This document shows positions 55,583-63,410 of a DNA stretch of 64,000 nucleotides, in pieces. The DNA is taken from assembly GCF_023184515.1 (NCBI RefSeq), contig NZ_JAAHBP010000007.1:1-64000 (forward strand). Direction: 5' to 3'. This DNA comes from Streptomyces sp. D2-8 (lineage in GTDB: Bacteria; Actinomycetota; Actinomycetes; Streptomycetales; Streptomycetaceae). The notes beneath the pieces are model-generated. The model was given only the letters and a program-made list of their open reading frames with translations, was not told the DNA's origin and did not search any database. The number at the start of each line of letters is the position of its first letter. The stretch's first letter is position 1. The translations under genes and the position numbers were made by a program.

Positions 55583-55704
55583 AAGCCCCTCGGCGTCCGT
55601 ATCACTTGTCCTCTCCGGCGCCAACAGCACCTCGCGTGCTCGGCCAGGAAGGCGGACACTCTCCCGACCGGGGTCGACTCCCAGCGGGTCTCCCACAAGA
55701 GTCC

Positions 55705-55730
55705 GGCCCCGCCGCTCACGCGGCGGGGCC
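55705..55730 (-). terminator. Hairpin terminator after the acyl-CoA dehydrogenase gene
   Basis: A perfect 10-bp stem, GGCCCCGCCG at 55705-55714 with its complement at 55721-55730 and a 6-nt loop, 27 bp past the stop at 55757. It converges with the hairpin at 55561-55582, so the region 55542-55756 is a double terminator zone marking the island edge. Confidence 0.75.
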
Positions 55731-55756
55731 AGCACCCCAGGACGTCCCTCCGTCTT

Positions 55757-56914
55757 CTACGGAAGGTTCCTCGCCATCACGATCCGCTGGACCTGGTTCG
55801 TGCCTTCATAGATCTGGGTGATCTTGGCGTCGCGCATCATGCGCTCCACCGGGTAGTCGCGGGTGTAGCCGTATCCGCCGAGGAGCTGGACCGCGTCCGT
55901 GGTGACCTCCATCGCCACGTCCGAGGCGAAGCACTTGGCGGCGGCGCCGAGGTAGGTGAGGTCGGCGTCGACGCGCTGGGACGCGGCGGCGGCCTGGTAG
56001 GTCAGGGCCCGGGCGGCCGAGATCTTCATGGCCATGTCGGCGAGCATGAACTGGATGCCCTGGAAGTCGGCGATCGGCTTGCCGAACTGCTTGCGCTCCT
56101 GGACGTAGCCCTTGGCGTAGTCGAGGGCGCCCTGGGCGATACCGAGGGCCTGGGCGGCGATGGTGATGCGGGTGTGGTCGAGCGTCTTCATCGCCGTGGC
56201 GAAGCCGGTGCCCTCCTCGCCGATCATGCGGTCGGCGGGGATGCGGACGTTGTCGAGGTAGACCTCGCGGGTCGGGGAGCCCTTGATGCCGAGCTTCTTC
56301 TCGGGGGCGCCGAAGGAGACGCCCTCGTCGGACTTCTCGACGACGAAGGCGGAGATGCCCTTGGAGCGCTTCGCCGGGTCGGTGACGGCCATCACCGTGT
56401 AGTACTCGGACTCGCCGGCGTTGGTGATCCAGCGCTTCACGCCGTTGAGGATCCAGTGGTCGCCGTCGCGGACGGCCTTGGTCTTCATGCCCGCGGCGTC
56501 GGAGCCGGCGTCCGGCTCGGAGAGGCAGTAGGAGAACATGCCGTCGCCCTTGGCGAGCGGCGTCATGTACCGCTTCTTCAGGTCCTCGGAGCCGGAGAGG
56601 ATCACCGGCAGGGAGCCCAGCTTGTTCACGGCCGGGATGAGCGAGGAGGAGGCGCAGACCCGGGCGACTTCCTCGATCACTATGACGGTGGCGAGCGCGT
56701 CCGCGCCGGAGCCGCCGTACTCCTCGGGTACGTGCACGGCGTGCAGGTCGTTCGCCACCAGCGCGTCGAGGGCCTCGCGCGGGAATCGGGCCTCCTCGTC
56801 CACCGCGGCGGCGTGCGGCGCGATCTTCGCCTCGGCCAGCGAGCGGACGGCGTCACGGAGCATGTCGTGCTCCTCGGACGGGCGGTACAGGTCGAAGTCA
56901 GCCGATCCGGCCAA
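55757..56914 (-). CDS. Acyl-CoA dehydrogenase
   Basis: 385 residues, TTG 56914, preceded by GAGAG. It oxidises an acyl-CoA to the 2-enoyl-CoA with FAD, as in fatty-acid or branched amino-acid breakdown. Seen: the N-terminal helical domain (about 10-125), the FAD-binding middle strands with FSYCLSEPDAGSDAAGMKTK and WITNAGESEYYTVMAVTD, and the C-terminal four-helix domain with LLGGYGYTRDYPVERMMRDAKI. The catalytic base Glu lies in QIYEGTNQVQRIVMAR. The length is normal. It may act on short- or medium-chain or methyl-branched substrates; the specificity loop is not decisive. It stands alone as a transcription unit. Confidence 0.95.
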   Translation of the reverse strand: MAGSADFDLYRPSEEHDMLRDAVRSLAEAKIAPHAAAVDEEARFPREALDALVANDLHAVHVPEEYGGSGADALATVIVIEEVARVCASSSLIPAVNKLGSLPVILSGSEDLKKRYMTPLAKGDGMFSYCLSEPDAGSDAAGMKTKAVRDGDHWILNGVKRWITNAGESEYYTVMAVTDPAKRSKGISAFVVEKSDEGVSFGAPEKKLGIKGSPTREVYLDNVRIPADRMIGEEGTGFATAMKTLDHTRITIAAQALGIAQGALDYAKGYVQERKQFGKPIADFQGIQFMLADMAMKISAARALTYQAAAASQRVDADLTYLGAAAKCFASDVAMEVTTDAVQLLGGYGYTRDYPVERMMRDAKITQIYEGTNQVQRIVMARNLP

Positions 56915-57102
56915 GGTCTCTCACGCTCCAAAACGCTGCGACGGTGACGCTAACTACCGTTAAGTAATCAAAAGTTTATGGGGTCGCCCACGGGAGTGAT
57001 ACGTGAGCTAGGCGACAGCGGAGAAGTTGCCCGTTGAAGCGCGCCGCCATGCCCCGGATATGCTCGGGCGCGCACCACATGCCGTAGACCCCTGGAGTAC
57101 CC

Positions 57103-58446
57103 ATGGCCCTGAAGATCACCGTGATCGGCACCGGTTATCTCGGCGCGACACACGCGGCGGCCATGGCCGAGCTGGGCTTCGAGGTGCTCGCCCTCGACGT
57201 CGTGCGCGAGAAGATCGAGAAGCTGGAGCGCGCCGAGGCCCCGATGTACGAGCCGGGTCTCGAGGAGCTGCTGCGCAAGCATGTCGCCGGCATCGAGGGC
57301 TCCAGCGGCCGGCTGCGCTTCACCCAGGACTGGGCCGAGATCGGCGCGTTCGGCGACGTGCACTTCGTCTGTGTGAACACCCCGCAGCGGCACGGCGAGT
57401 ACGCCTGCGACATGAGCTACGTCGACGCCGCGATGGCCTCGCTGGCCCCGCATCTGCACGGTCCGGCGCTGGTCGTCGGCAAGTCGACGGTGCCCGTGGG
57501 TTCCGCGGACCGTCTGGCCGCCTACCTGGCCGCGCACGCGCCCGCCGGGGAGGACGCCGAGCTGGCGTGGAACCCGGAGTTCCTGCGCGAGGGCTTCGCC
57601 GTGGACGACACGCTGCACCCCGACCGTCTCGTGGTCGGCGTGCGCAGCGAGCGGGCCGAGAAGCTGCTGCGGGAGGTGTACGCGACGCCGATCGCCGAGG
57701 GCTCGCCGTTCGTGGTCACGGACTTCCCGACCTCGGAGCTGGTGAAGACCTCCGCGAACTCCTTCCTCGCCACGAAGATCTCCTTCATCAACGCGATGGC
57801 GGAGGTGTGCGAGGCCGCGGGCGGGGACGTCGCCAAGCTGGCGGAGGCCATCGGGTACGACGACCGGATCGGCAAGAAGTTCCTGCGGGCCGGGATCGGC
57901 TTCGGCGGCGGCTGTCTGCCGAAGGACATCCGGGCGTTCATGGCGCGCGCCGGTGAGCTGGGCGCGGACCAGGCGCTGACGTTCCTGCGGGAGATCGACT
58001 CGATCAACATGCGCCAGCGCGGACAGATGGTGGAGCTGACCCGGCAGGCGCTGGGCGGCGGGCCGTTCCTGGGCAAGCGGGTGGCGGTGCTGGGCGCGAC
58101 CTTCAAGCCCGACTCGGACGACGTACGGGACTCGCCCGCGCTCAACGTGGCCGGGCAGATCCATCTCCAGGGCGGCCAGGTCACGGTGTACGACCCGAAG
58201 GGCATGGACAACGCCCGCGGTGTGTTCCCGACCCTCGGCTACGCCGACTCGGCGCTGGATGCCGTGCGCGGCGCCGACATCGTGCTGCACCTGACGGAGT
58301 GGCGGGAGTTCCGCGAGCTGGACGCGGAGGCGCTCGGCGAGGTCGCGGCGGCGCGGGTCATCCTGGACGGCCGCAACGCCCTGGACCCGGAGCGCTGGCG
58401 CAAGGCCGGCTGGACGTACCGGGCGATGGGGCGTCCGAAGGCCTGA
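57103..58446 (+). CDS. UDP-glucose 6-dehydrogenase
   Basis: 447 residues, ATG 57103, ribosome site TGGAG. It makes UDP-glucuronate from UDP-glucose with two NAD, a precursor for acidic wall or capsular polymers. Motifs in order: NAD-binding ITVIGTGYLGATHAAAMAEL; FVCVNTPQ; KSTVPVGSADRL; NPEFLREGFAVDD with the catalytic Glu; TSANSFLATKISFINAMAEV with the Lys and Asn; GFGGGCLPKD with the catalytic Cys; and the C-terminal FKPDSDDVRDSPAL. All family sites are intact. Single gene, divergent from the acyl-CoA dehydrogenase by 188 bp. Confidence 0.95.
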   Translation: MALKITVIGTGYLGATHAAAMAELGFEVLALDVVREKIEKLERAEAPMYEPGLEELLRKHVAGIEGSSGRLRFTQDWAEIGAFGDVHFVCVNTPQRHGEYACDMSYVDAAMASLAPHLHGPALVVGKSTVPVGSADRLAAYLAAHAPAGEDAELAWNPEFLREGFAVDDTLHPDRLVVGVRSERAEKLLREVYATPIAEGSPFVVTDFPTSELVKTSANSFLATKISFINAMAEVCEAAGGDVAKLAEAIGYDDRIGKKFLRAGIGFGGGCLPKDIRAFMARAGELGADQALTFLREIDSINMRQRGQMVELTRQALGGGPFLGKRVAVLGATFKPDSDDVRDSPALNVAGQIHLQGGQVTVYDPKGMDNARGVFPTLGYADSALDAVRGADIVLHLTEWREFRELDAEALGEVAAARVILDGRNALDPERWRKAGWTYRAMGRPKA

Positions 58447-58488
58447 GCGCGACAAGCGCCCCACAGGTGACGCCGGTTCGGCCGAGGC

Positions 58489-59058
58489 TCAGTCGGCCGA
58501 ATCGGCGTCTCCTGCATTCTGCACCACCGGGCCGGAGCGCGTGGTGCCCTGTGCGTCCTTGGCCCGGTACCGGCGCATCTTCGCCCGGGCACCGCAGACC
58601 TGCATCGAGCACCAGCGGCCGCGGCCTGCCGGGCTGCGGTCGTAGTAGGCCCAGTGGCAGTCGGCGGCCTCGCAGGCCTTGAGGCGGGTCCAGGTGCCGG
58701 CGACCAGGGACTCGGCGACGGCGGCGGCCACGCGCGCGTGGAGGGAACCGGCGTCGGCGGGCGCGAGGGCGGCCGAGCCGTCCGCCGGGTCGACCGTGAC
58801 GACCAGGGGGGCCGAGGTCAGGAGGTCGCCGAGCGGGGGCACCGCGCGGTGCGGCGGGTGGCCGGCGTGAGCGAGCAGGACCGCGCGCAGGGACTCGCGC
58901 AGGGCCCGGGCCTGCTCGGCCTCGTCGTCCCCGGTGATCGCGAACCGCGTCCGGCCCTCCGCCGTGTCCAGCGCGTCCGCGCCCGATTCGATGTCCAGCG
59001 TGTTCACCAGGGCCTCGACCAGGGCCAGGCCGCCGGGCGCGGGCGATCTCTCCGTCAT
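58489..59058 (-). CDS. CGNR zinc-finger/ABATE-domain transcriptional regulator
   Basis: 189 residues, ATG 59058. The N-terminal ABATE stress-response domain (about 8-125) starts LALVEALVNTLDIES. The C-terminal CGNR finger (about 128-172) reads CEAADCHWAYYDRSPAGRGRWCSM, then VCGARAKMRRYRAK, with four zinc Cys and the signature CGAR in place of CGNR. Such proteins are presumed DNA-binding regulators with a ligand-sensing N-terminus. It is divergent from the VOC pair at 59187, and the gap between them contains an array of GTTACT half-sites, its likely operator. Confidence 0.88.
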   Translation of the reverse strand: MTERSPAPGGLALVEALVNTLDIESGADALDTAEGRTRFAITGDDEAEQARALRESLRAVLLAHAGHPPHRAVPPLGDLLTSAPLVVTVDPADGSAALAPADAGSLHARVAAAVAESLVAGTWTRLKACEAADCHWAYYDRSPAGRGRWCSMQVCGARAKMRRYRAKDAQGTTRSGPVVQNAGDADSAD

Positions 59059-59117
59059 GGCTGGACCGTACCTCTCGGATTTCCTCTTGCGAGGTTACCG
59101 CCCATGCGGGAGCATGC

Positions 59118-59153
59118 AGTAACGGTTACTGGTTACTCGCCTTTGCAGGTAAC
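59118..59153. promoter_or_regulatory. GTTACT/AGTAAC operator array between CGNR regulator and VOC genes
   Basis: A perfect palindrome AGTAAC-G-GTTACT covers 59118-59130. Another GTTACT follows at 59132-59137 and GTAAC again at 59149-59153, four half-sites within 36 bp, 34-69 bp before the VOC start. The arrangement suits a dimeric regulator, most simply the divergent CGNR protein. Confidence 0.55.
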
Positions 59154-59186
59154 GGTGAAGGCAACCGCGACTTCGAGGAGAAGGTC

Positions 59187-59558
59187 ATGGCTCTCGCAAA
59201 ACTGGGTGTCGTCGTCCTGGACTGTCCCGACCCGCACGCACTGGCCGCCTTCTACGCCGAGGTGCTCGGCGGCACGCCGACGGTGGAGACCGACGGGGAG
59301 GACGTGTGGGTCGATCTGAAGGTGCCGGGCGGCACACCTCTGGCCTTCCAGGCCGCTCCCGGATACGTACCGCCGCAGTGGCCGTCCACCGACCACTCGC
59401 AGCAGTTCCACCTCGATCTCGTGGTGGACGACCTGGACGCGGCCGAGAAGGGCGTGCTGGCGCTCGGGGCCAAGCCGCTGGACGCCGAGGACCGGGAACG
59501 GACCTTCCGGGTTTACGCCGACCCGGCCGGGCACCCGTTCTGCCTCTGCGCCTGCTGA
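59187..59558 (+). CDS. VOC (glyoxalase/dioxygenase superfamily) protein 1
   Basis: 123 residues, ATG 59187, ribosome site GAGGAGAAGG directly upstream. One VOC module: LGVVVLDCPDPHALAAFYAEVLGG, then QQFHLDLVVDDLDAAEKGVL and the C-terminal VYADPAGHPFCLCAC. The His in FHLD and acidic residues could bind a metal, but no specific activity is evident. It is 14 bp before a second VOC gene with the same plan (a tandem duplication) and is probably controlled by the CGNR regulator across the divergent promoter. Confidence 0.88.
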   Translation: MALAKLGVVVLDCPDPHALAAFYAEVLGGTPTVETDGEDVWVDLKVPGGTPLAFQAAPGYVPPQWPSTDHSQQFHLDLVVDDLDAAEKGVLALGAKPLDAEDRERTFRVYADPAGHPFCLCAC

Positions 59559-59572
59559 CACCGGGATGCCCC

Positions 59573-59965
59573 GTGTCCGCCGTGGCACGTTTCCGTTCCG
59601 TGGTCGTCGACTGCCCCGACCCCCGCGAGCCGGCCCGCTTCTACGCGCGGGTCGGCGGCGGTACGCCGGAGGACGACGATCCCGACTGGGTGGTGCTGCG
59701 CATCCCCGGCGGGCCCCGGCTCGCCTTCCAGCGCTCCCCCGGCCACACCCCGCCGGAGTGGCCGCGGGCCGACCGCAATGCCCAGCAGTTCCACCTGGAC
59801 TTCGACGCCGGGTCCACCTGGGACGAGATCGACGCGGCCGAGGAACGGGTGCCGGCGCTGGGCGCGCGGGTGCTGGACAAGGAGGACGACGAGAGGAAGG
59901 GCTTCCGCGTCTACGCCGACCCGGCGGGACACCCGTTCTGCCTGTGCCGGATCGAACACGCCTGA
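59573..59965 (+). CDS. VOC (glyoxalase/dioxygenase superfamily) protein 2
   Basis: 130 residues from GTG 59573, with GGGATG upstream. Same architecture as the gene before: VVVDCPDPREPARFYARVGGG, NAQQFHLDFDAGSTWDEID, and the matching end VYADPAGHPFCLCRIEHA. The shared motifs show tandem duplication. Its stop codon (59963-59965) falls in the first unit of a 21-bp minisatellite that fills the space to the next gene. Loss of this stop would append a seven-residue repeat tail, because the array is open in this frame. Confidence 0.85.
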   Translation: MSAVARFRSVVVDCPDPREPARFYARVGGGTPEDDDPDWVVLRIPGGPRLAFQRSPGHTPPEWPRADRNAQQFHLDFDAGSTWDEIDAAEERVPALGARVLDKEDDERKGFRVYADPAGHPFCLCRIEHA

Positions 59966-60253
59966 TCCGGTCCGGTCCACGCCGGATCCGGTCCGGTCCA
60001 CGCCGGATCCGGTCCGGTCCACGCCGGATCCGGTCCGGTCCACGCCGGCTCCAGTCCGGTCCACGCCTGATCCGGTCCGGTCCACGCCGGATCCGGTCCG
60101 GTCCACGCCGGATCCGGTCCGGTCCACGCCGGCTCCGGTCCGGTCCACGCCGGCTCCAGTCCGGTCCACGCCGGCTCCAGTCCGGTGCACGCCGGCTCCA
60201 GTCCGGTGCACGCCGGCTCCAGTCCGGTGCACGCCGGATCCGGCCGGGTGCTG
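59960..60253. repeat. 21-bp minisatellite, 13 full units plus a degenerate one
   Basis: Units begin at 59960, 59981, 60002, 60023, 60044, 60065, 60086, 60107, 60128, 60149, 60170, 60191 and 60212; a degraded unit runs 60233-60253. The core GGTCCGGTCCAC is shared by most units, and variants (GCCGGCTCCAG, GCCTGATCCGG, late TCCGGTGCAC) cluster along the array, a sign of recent unit-by-unit expansion. The unit is 21 bp, so all frames stay open and produce spurious seven-residue repeat ORFs. It lies between converging genes. Confidence 0.92.
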
Positions 60254-60280
60254 CCTGATCCGGACCGGCCGGCAGGCCCG

Positions 60281-61417
60281 CTACCCGTCCAGCTCCGAGA
60301 TCGTCGCCGTCGACGGCTCGCGGCGTTGCTGGGCGGCGCGGGCCGTGAAGTCGGCGCCGCGCAGGACGCGCTGGACGTTGGCCCAGGTCAGCAGCGCCAC
60401 ATCGGCCTCCTCCCAGCCGCGCCGCAGCAGCTCGGCGATCAGCCGCGGATAGCAGGACGTGTCGCCGAGCTCCTGCGGGTGGGCGGCCCCGGAGTCGTAG
60501 GTGCCGGACAGCCCGACGCAGTGCGCTCCGGCCACGGCACGGATGTGGTCGAGGTGGTCGGCGACATCGCGGACGGTCGGGCCGGTCTGCTCGGCGGTCA
60601 GCGGCACCAGACACAGCCCCTTGGCCGCGCCCAGCTCCGCCAGCAGGTCGTCGGGGATGTTGGCCGGGTGGGGGCGCAGGCTCCGGGCCGCGGAGCGGCT
60701 GCACAGCACCGGTGCCCGGGAGAGGCTCAGGACGCGACGCAGGGTCTGGGTGGAGGCGCCGGAGAGGTCCGCGATCACGCCGAGGCGGTTCATCTCGCGC
60801 ACGACCTCCTCACCGAACCGGGTCAGCCCCGCCTCGCTCGCCCAGGACACCCCGGTCAGCGTGAGGACGCGCAGGCCGAGCAGGTGCAGCTGACGCAGGA
60901 TGCCGATCGAGTCGCCCAGGGCCGGGGCGCCGGCGGGGCCGAGGAGCACGGCGACACGGCCGCAGTTGCGGGCGTCCGCGACCTGCCCGGCCGTGCAGGC
61001 CGGCCGCAGGCCCTGCTCACAGGTCCGGACGACCGCCTTCGCCAGGTCCAGCTGCTCCAGGGTGGCGCCGACGGCCCGGTCGCCGTCGAGGCCCTCGGGC
61101 AGGTGCAACGACCAGAACAGGGCGCCCACATGGCCGCTGCGCAGCCGGGGCACATCCGTGTCGACGGTGCTCTCGCCGTCCTCCAGGTCGTACCAGGACA
61201 GGCGCTTGAGCGCCCAGGGCAGTCCGTTGTAGCCGTCGGCGACGGGGTGCGCGGCGAGGATGGCGCGGGCCCGGGTCATGGGCGCGTCGTCCGGGTCGGA
61301 GACGGGCTCGTAGGCCTCCGCCGTGACGACGCCCTCGTCGGGGTACGGCTCGGCCAGCTCGTCGAACTCGCCGGCGGCCGCGGCGGTGGTGCGCAGGTCG
61401 TCCTGGAGGTCTGCCAT
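60281..61417 (-). CDS. M19 membrane-dipeptidase-like protein lacking all metal ligands
   Basis: 378 residues from ATG 61417, GGAG five bases upstream. The fold matches the intact dipeptidase downstream of purE (61690-62886) over its length. However, the zinc motif DGHND is DGYNG (Tyr63, Gly65), the bridging Glu segment GAEGG is GPAGA, and the His positions in DLSHVA and FSHSS are Gly and Arg (DLSGAS; CSRSA). All five ligands of the binuclear zinc site are therefore absent, so dipeptidase activity is very unlikely. The reading frame is intact, arguing for a retained non-catalytic role such as substrate binding or regulation. Confidence 0.85.
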   Translation of the reverse strand: MADLQDDLRTTAAAAGEFDELAEPYPDEGVVTAEAYEPVSDPDDAPMTRARAILAAHPVADGYNGLPWALKRLSWYDLEDGESTVDTDVPRLRSGHVGALFWSLHLPEGLDGDRAVGATLEQLDLAKAVVRTCEQGLRPACTAGQVADARNCGRVAVLLGPAGAPALGDSIGILRQLHLLGLRVLTLTGVSWASEAGLTRFGEEVVREMNRLGVIADLSGASTQTLRRVLSLSRAPVLCSRSAARSLRPHPANIPDDLLAELGAAKGLCLVPLTAEQTGPTVRDVADHLDHIRAVAGAHCVGLSGTYDSGAAHPQELGDTSCYPRLIAELLRRGWEEADVALLTWANVQRVLRGADFTARAAQQRREPSTATISELDG

Positions 61418-61689
61418 GGCGGCTCCGTACGGTCGTTCGTGAGGTACGGTCACCGTCGCACGGAGCGGGGAGCGGTTCCTGATGGGCGGGGCGTTCGGAG
61501 TAGGGCGCCGGCCACGCACACAGGTGTCCTCAGGGCAGCCGGGCCGCCCCGATCACCTCGTCCAGGGTGTCCCGGGAGCGGACCAGGTCGGCGGCTGCGG
61601 CTCGGGGCGCCCCTGAACGAGATGCGCGACCGGTACTTCATGTATGTGGGCGGGGCGACCGGCTACACCGACTACCCCGCCCTCGGCGA
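61418..61689. other. Gap between the two dipeptidase-type genes, unassigned
   Basis: 272 bp. No full gene is supportable. On the minus strand a short open stretch, about 61600 to 61531, reads ADLVRSRDTLDEVIGAARLP and stops, which looks like a real protein C-terminus but has no attached upstream part. It may be a remnant of a deleted gene. No terminator is visible. Confidence 0.35.
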
Positions 61690-62886
61690 TCAGCCGGCGG
61701 ACGCGTCCAGCGACCCGATCGTGGCGTTGGACGGCGACCGCGTCGCCTGAAGCCCGCGGGCCACGTCCTCCGCCGCGTCCAGGACCCGGACCGCGTTCTT
61801 CCAGGTCAGCTTGGTCAGGTCGGCCTTGGACCAGCCGCGCTCCAGTAGTTCCGCGAGGAGGTTCGGGTAGCCGGAGACGTCGGCGAGGCCGTCGGGGGTG
61901 AAGGCCGTGCCGTCGTAGTCGCCACCGATGCCGAGGTGGTCGATGCCGGCCGCCTCGCGCATGTGGTCCAGGTGGTCGGCGACCGTCGACACCGTCGCGA
62001 CCGGGCGCGGGTGCCGCTCCTCGAAGGCGCGGTGGACCTTCATGGCCTCCGCGGTGGTGTCGAGGTGGTGGAAGCCGTGGGCGCGCATGTTCTCGTCGGC
62101 CTCCGCCGTCCAGTCCACGGCCGCCTGGAGCACGAACTTCGGCACGAACGTCACCATCGCCATGCCGCCGTTGGCCGGAAGCCGTTCCAGGACGTCGTCG
62201 GGGACGTTGCGCGGGTGGTCGCACACGGCCCGTGCGGAGGAGTGGGAGAACATGACCGGGGCCGAGCTCGCGTCGAGCGCGTCCCGCATGGTCGTCGCCG
62301 CCACGTGGGAGAGGTCGACGAGCATGCCGAGCCGGTTCATCTCCCGGACGACCTCACGGCCGAACGCGGTCAGGCCACCGGCCTTCGGCTCGTCGGTCGC
62401 GGAGTCCGCCCAGTCCACGTTGTCGTTGTGGGTGAGGGTCATGTACCGCACGCCGAGGCCGTACAGGCCGCGCAGGGTGCCCAGGGAGTTGGCGATGGAG
62501 TGACCGCCCTCCGCGCCCATGAGCGAGGCGATACGGCCCTCCCCGCGCGCGGCCTCCATGTCGGCGGCGGTGAGCGCGGGACGCAGGTCCTCGGGGTGAC
62601 GGGCCAGCAACTGCCGTACGCAGTCGATCTGTTCGAGGGTGTCGGCGACCGGCTCCGGCGAGTCCGTGCGGACGTACACCGACCAGTACTGCGCGCCGAC
62701 ACCGCCCGCGCGCAGCCGGGGGATGTCGGTGTGCAGGTGCGCGCTCTGGTCGGCGGCGATGTCCCGGGCGTCGAGGTCGTAGTGGACCTGTGCGCGCAGC
62801 GCCCAGGGCAGGTCGTTGTGGCCGTCGACGACCGGGAACTCGCGCAGGAGTTCCCGGGCTGCCTCCAGGGAGGTCATCGTCGTCAC
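61690..62886 (-). CDS. Membrane dipeptidase (peptidase family M19)
   Basis: 398 residues from GTG 62886, which overlaps the purE stop (GTGA); ATG 62877 is an alternative. The zinc hydrolase barrel is complete: [13 protein letters not shown] supplies His23 and Asp25, [10 protein letters not shown] the bridging Glu126, [12 protein letters not shown]is194, and [15 protein letters not shown]is215. It also contains [13 protein letters not shown]. The enzyme cleaves dipeptides, including those with D-residues, and may be cytoplasmic here, since no signal peptide is visible. Translational coupling to purE is unusual in function and seems a matter of gene order only. Confidence 0.93.
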   Translation of the reverse strand: MTTMTSLEAARELLREFPVVDGHNDLPWALRAQVHYDLDARDIAADQSAHLHTDIPRLRAGGVGAQYWSVYVRTDSPEPVADTLEQIDCVRQLLARHPEDLRPALTAADMEAARGEGRIASLMGAEGGHSIANSLGTLRGLYGLGVRYMTLTHNDNVDWADSATDEPKAGGLTAFGREVVREMNRLGMLVDLSHVAATTMRDALDASSAPVMFSHSSARAVCDHPRNVPDDVLERLPANGGMAMVTFVPKFVLQAAVDWTAEADENMRAHGFHHLDTTAEAMKVHRAFEERHPRPVATVSTVADHLDHMREAAGIDHLGIGGDYDGTAFTPDGLADVSGYPNLLAELLERGWSKADLTKLTWKNAVRVLDAAEDVARGLQATRSPSNATIGSLDASAG

Positions 62887-63410
62887 TTCCCCGCGCCGAA
62901 GCCGAATCCGCCCGAGCCCTCGACCTTGGAGCGCAGCCGCTTGCCCTTCTCGGTGGCCTGGTCGTTCAGCTCCTGCTGGAAGTCGCGCATCCGGCCGCGC
63001 AGTTCCTCGTCGTGCGCGGCGAGGATGCGGGCGGCCAGCAGACCGGCGTTGCGGGCACCGGCCACGGAGACCGTGGCGACGGGGACACCGGCCGGCATCT
63101 GCACGATCGACAGGAGGCTGTCCATGCCGTCGAGGTACTTCAGCGGCACGGGCACGCCGATGACGGGCAGCGGGGTCACGGAGGCGAGCATGCCGGGCAG
63201 GTGGGCGGCGCCGCCCGCCCCGGCGATGATCACCTTGAGCCCGCGGCCGTCGGCCTGCTCGCCGTAGGCGACCATCTCGCGCGGCATGCGGTGCGCGGAG
63301 ACGACGTCGACCTCGTAGGCGATCTCGAACTCGTCGAGGGCCTTGGCGGCGGCCTCCATGACGGGCCAGTCGCTGTCCGACCCCATGACGATGCCAACAA
63401 CAGGGCTCAT
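62883..63410 (-). CDS. purE: N5-carboxyaminoimidazole ribonucleotide mutase
   Basis: 175 residues, ATG 63410, overlapping the purK stop (ATGA). It converts N5-CAIR to CAIR in purine synthesis. Class I signature segments are present: [31 protein letters not shown] with the catalytic His, and [20 protein letters not shown] with the second His. The rest matches the octameric enzyme's length, and the C-terminus carries a basic, Gly-rich extension ([15 protein letters not shown]). It follows purK directly, and both run into the dipeptidase gene. Confidence 0.97.
   Translation of the reverse strand: MSPVVGIVMGSDSDWPVMEAAAKALDEFEIAYEVDVVSAHRMPREMVAYGEQADGRGLKVIIAGAGGAAHLPGMLASVTPLPVIGVPVPLKYLDGMDSLLSIVQMPAGVPVATVSVAGARNAGLLAARILAAHDEELRGRMRDFQQELNDQATEKGKRLRSKVEGSGGFGFGAGK

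Noticed and set aside
59513..60232. Minus-strand protein made of GVDRTGS-type seven-residue repeats
   Set aside because: It is simply the translation of the stop-free 21-bp minisatellite plus an antisense part of VOC2, with no ribosome site or independent support.
59960..60253. CRISPR array
   Set aside because: The 21-bp units are directly adjacent with no spacers, so this is a tandem minisatellite. No cas genes are present in the window.
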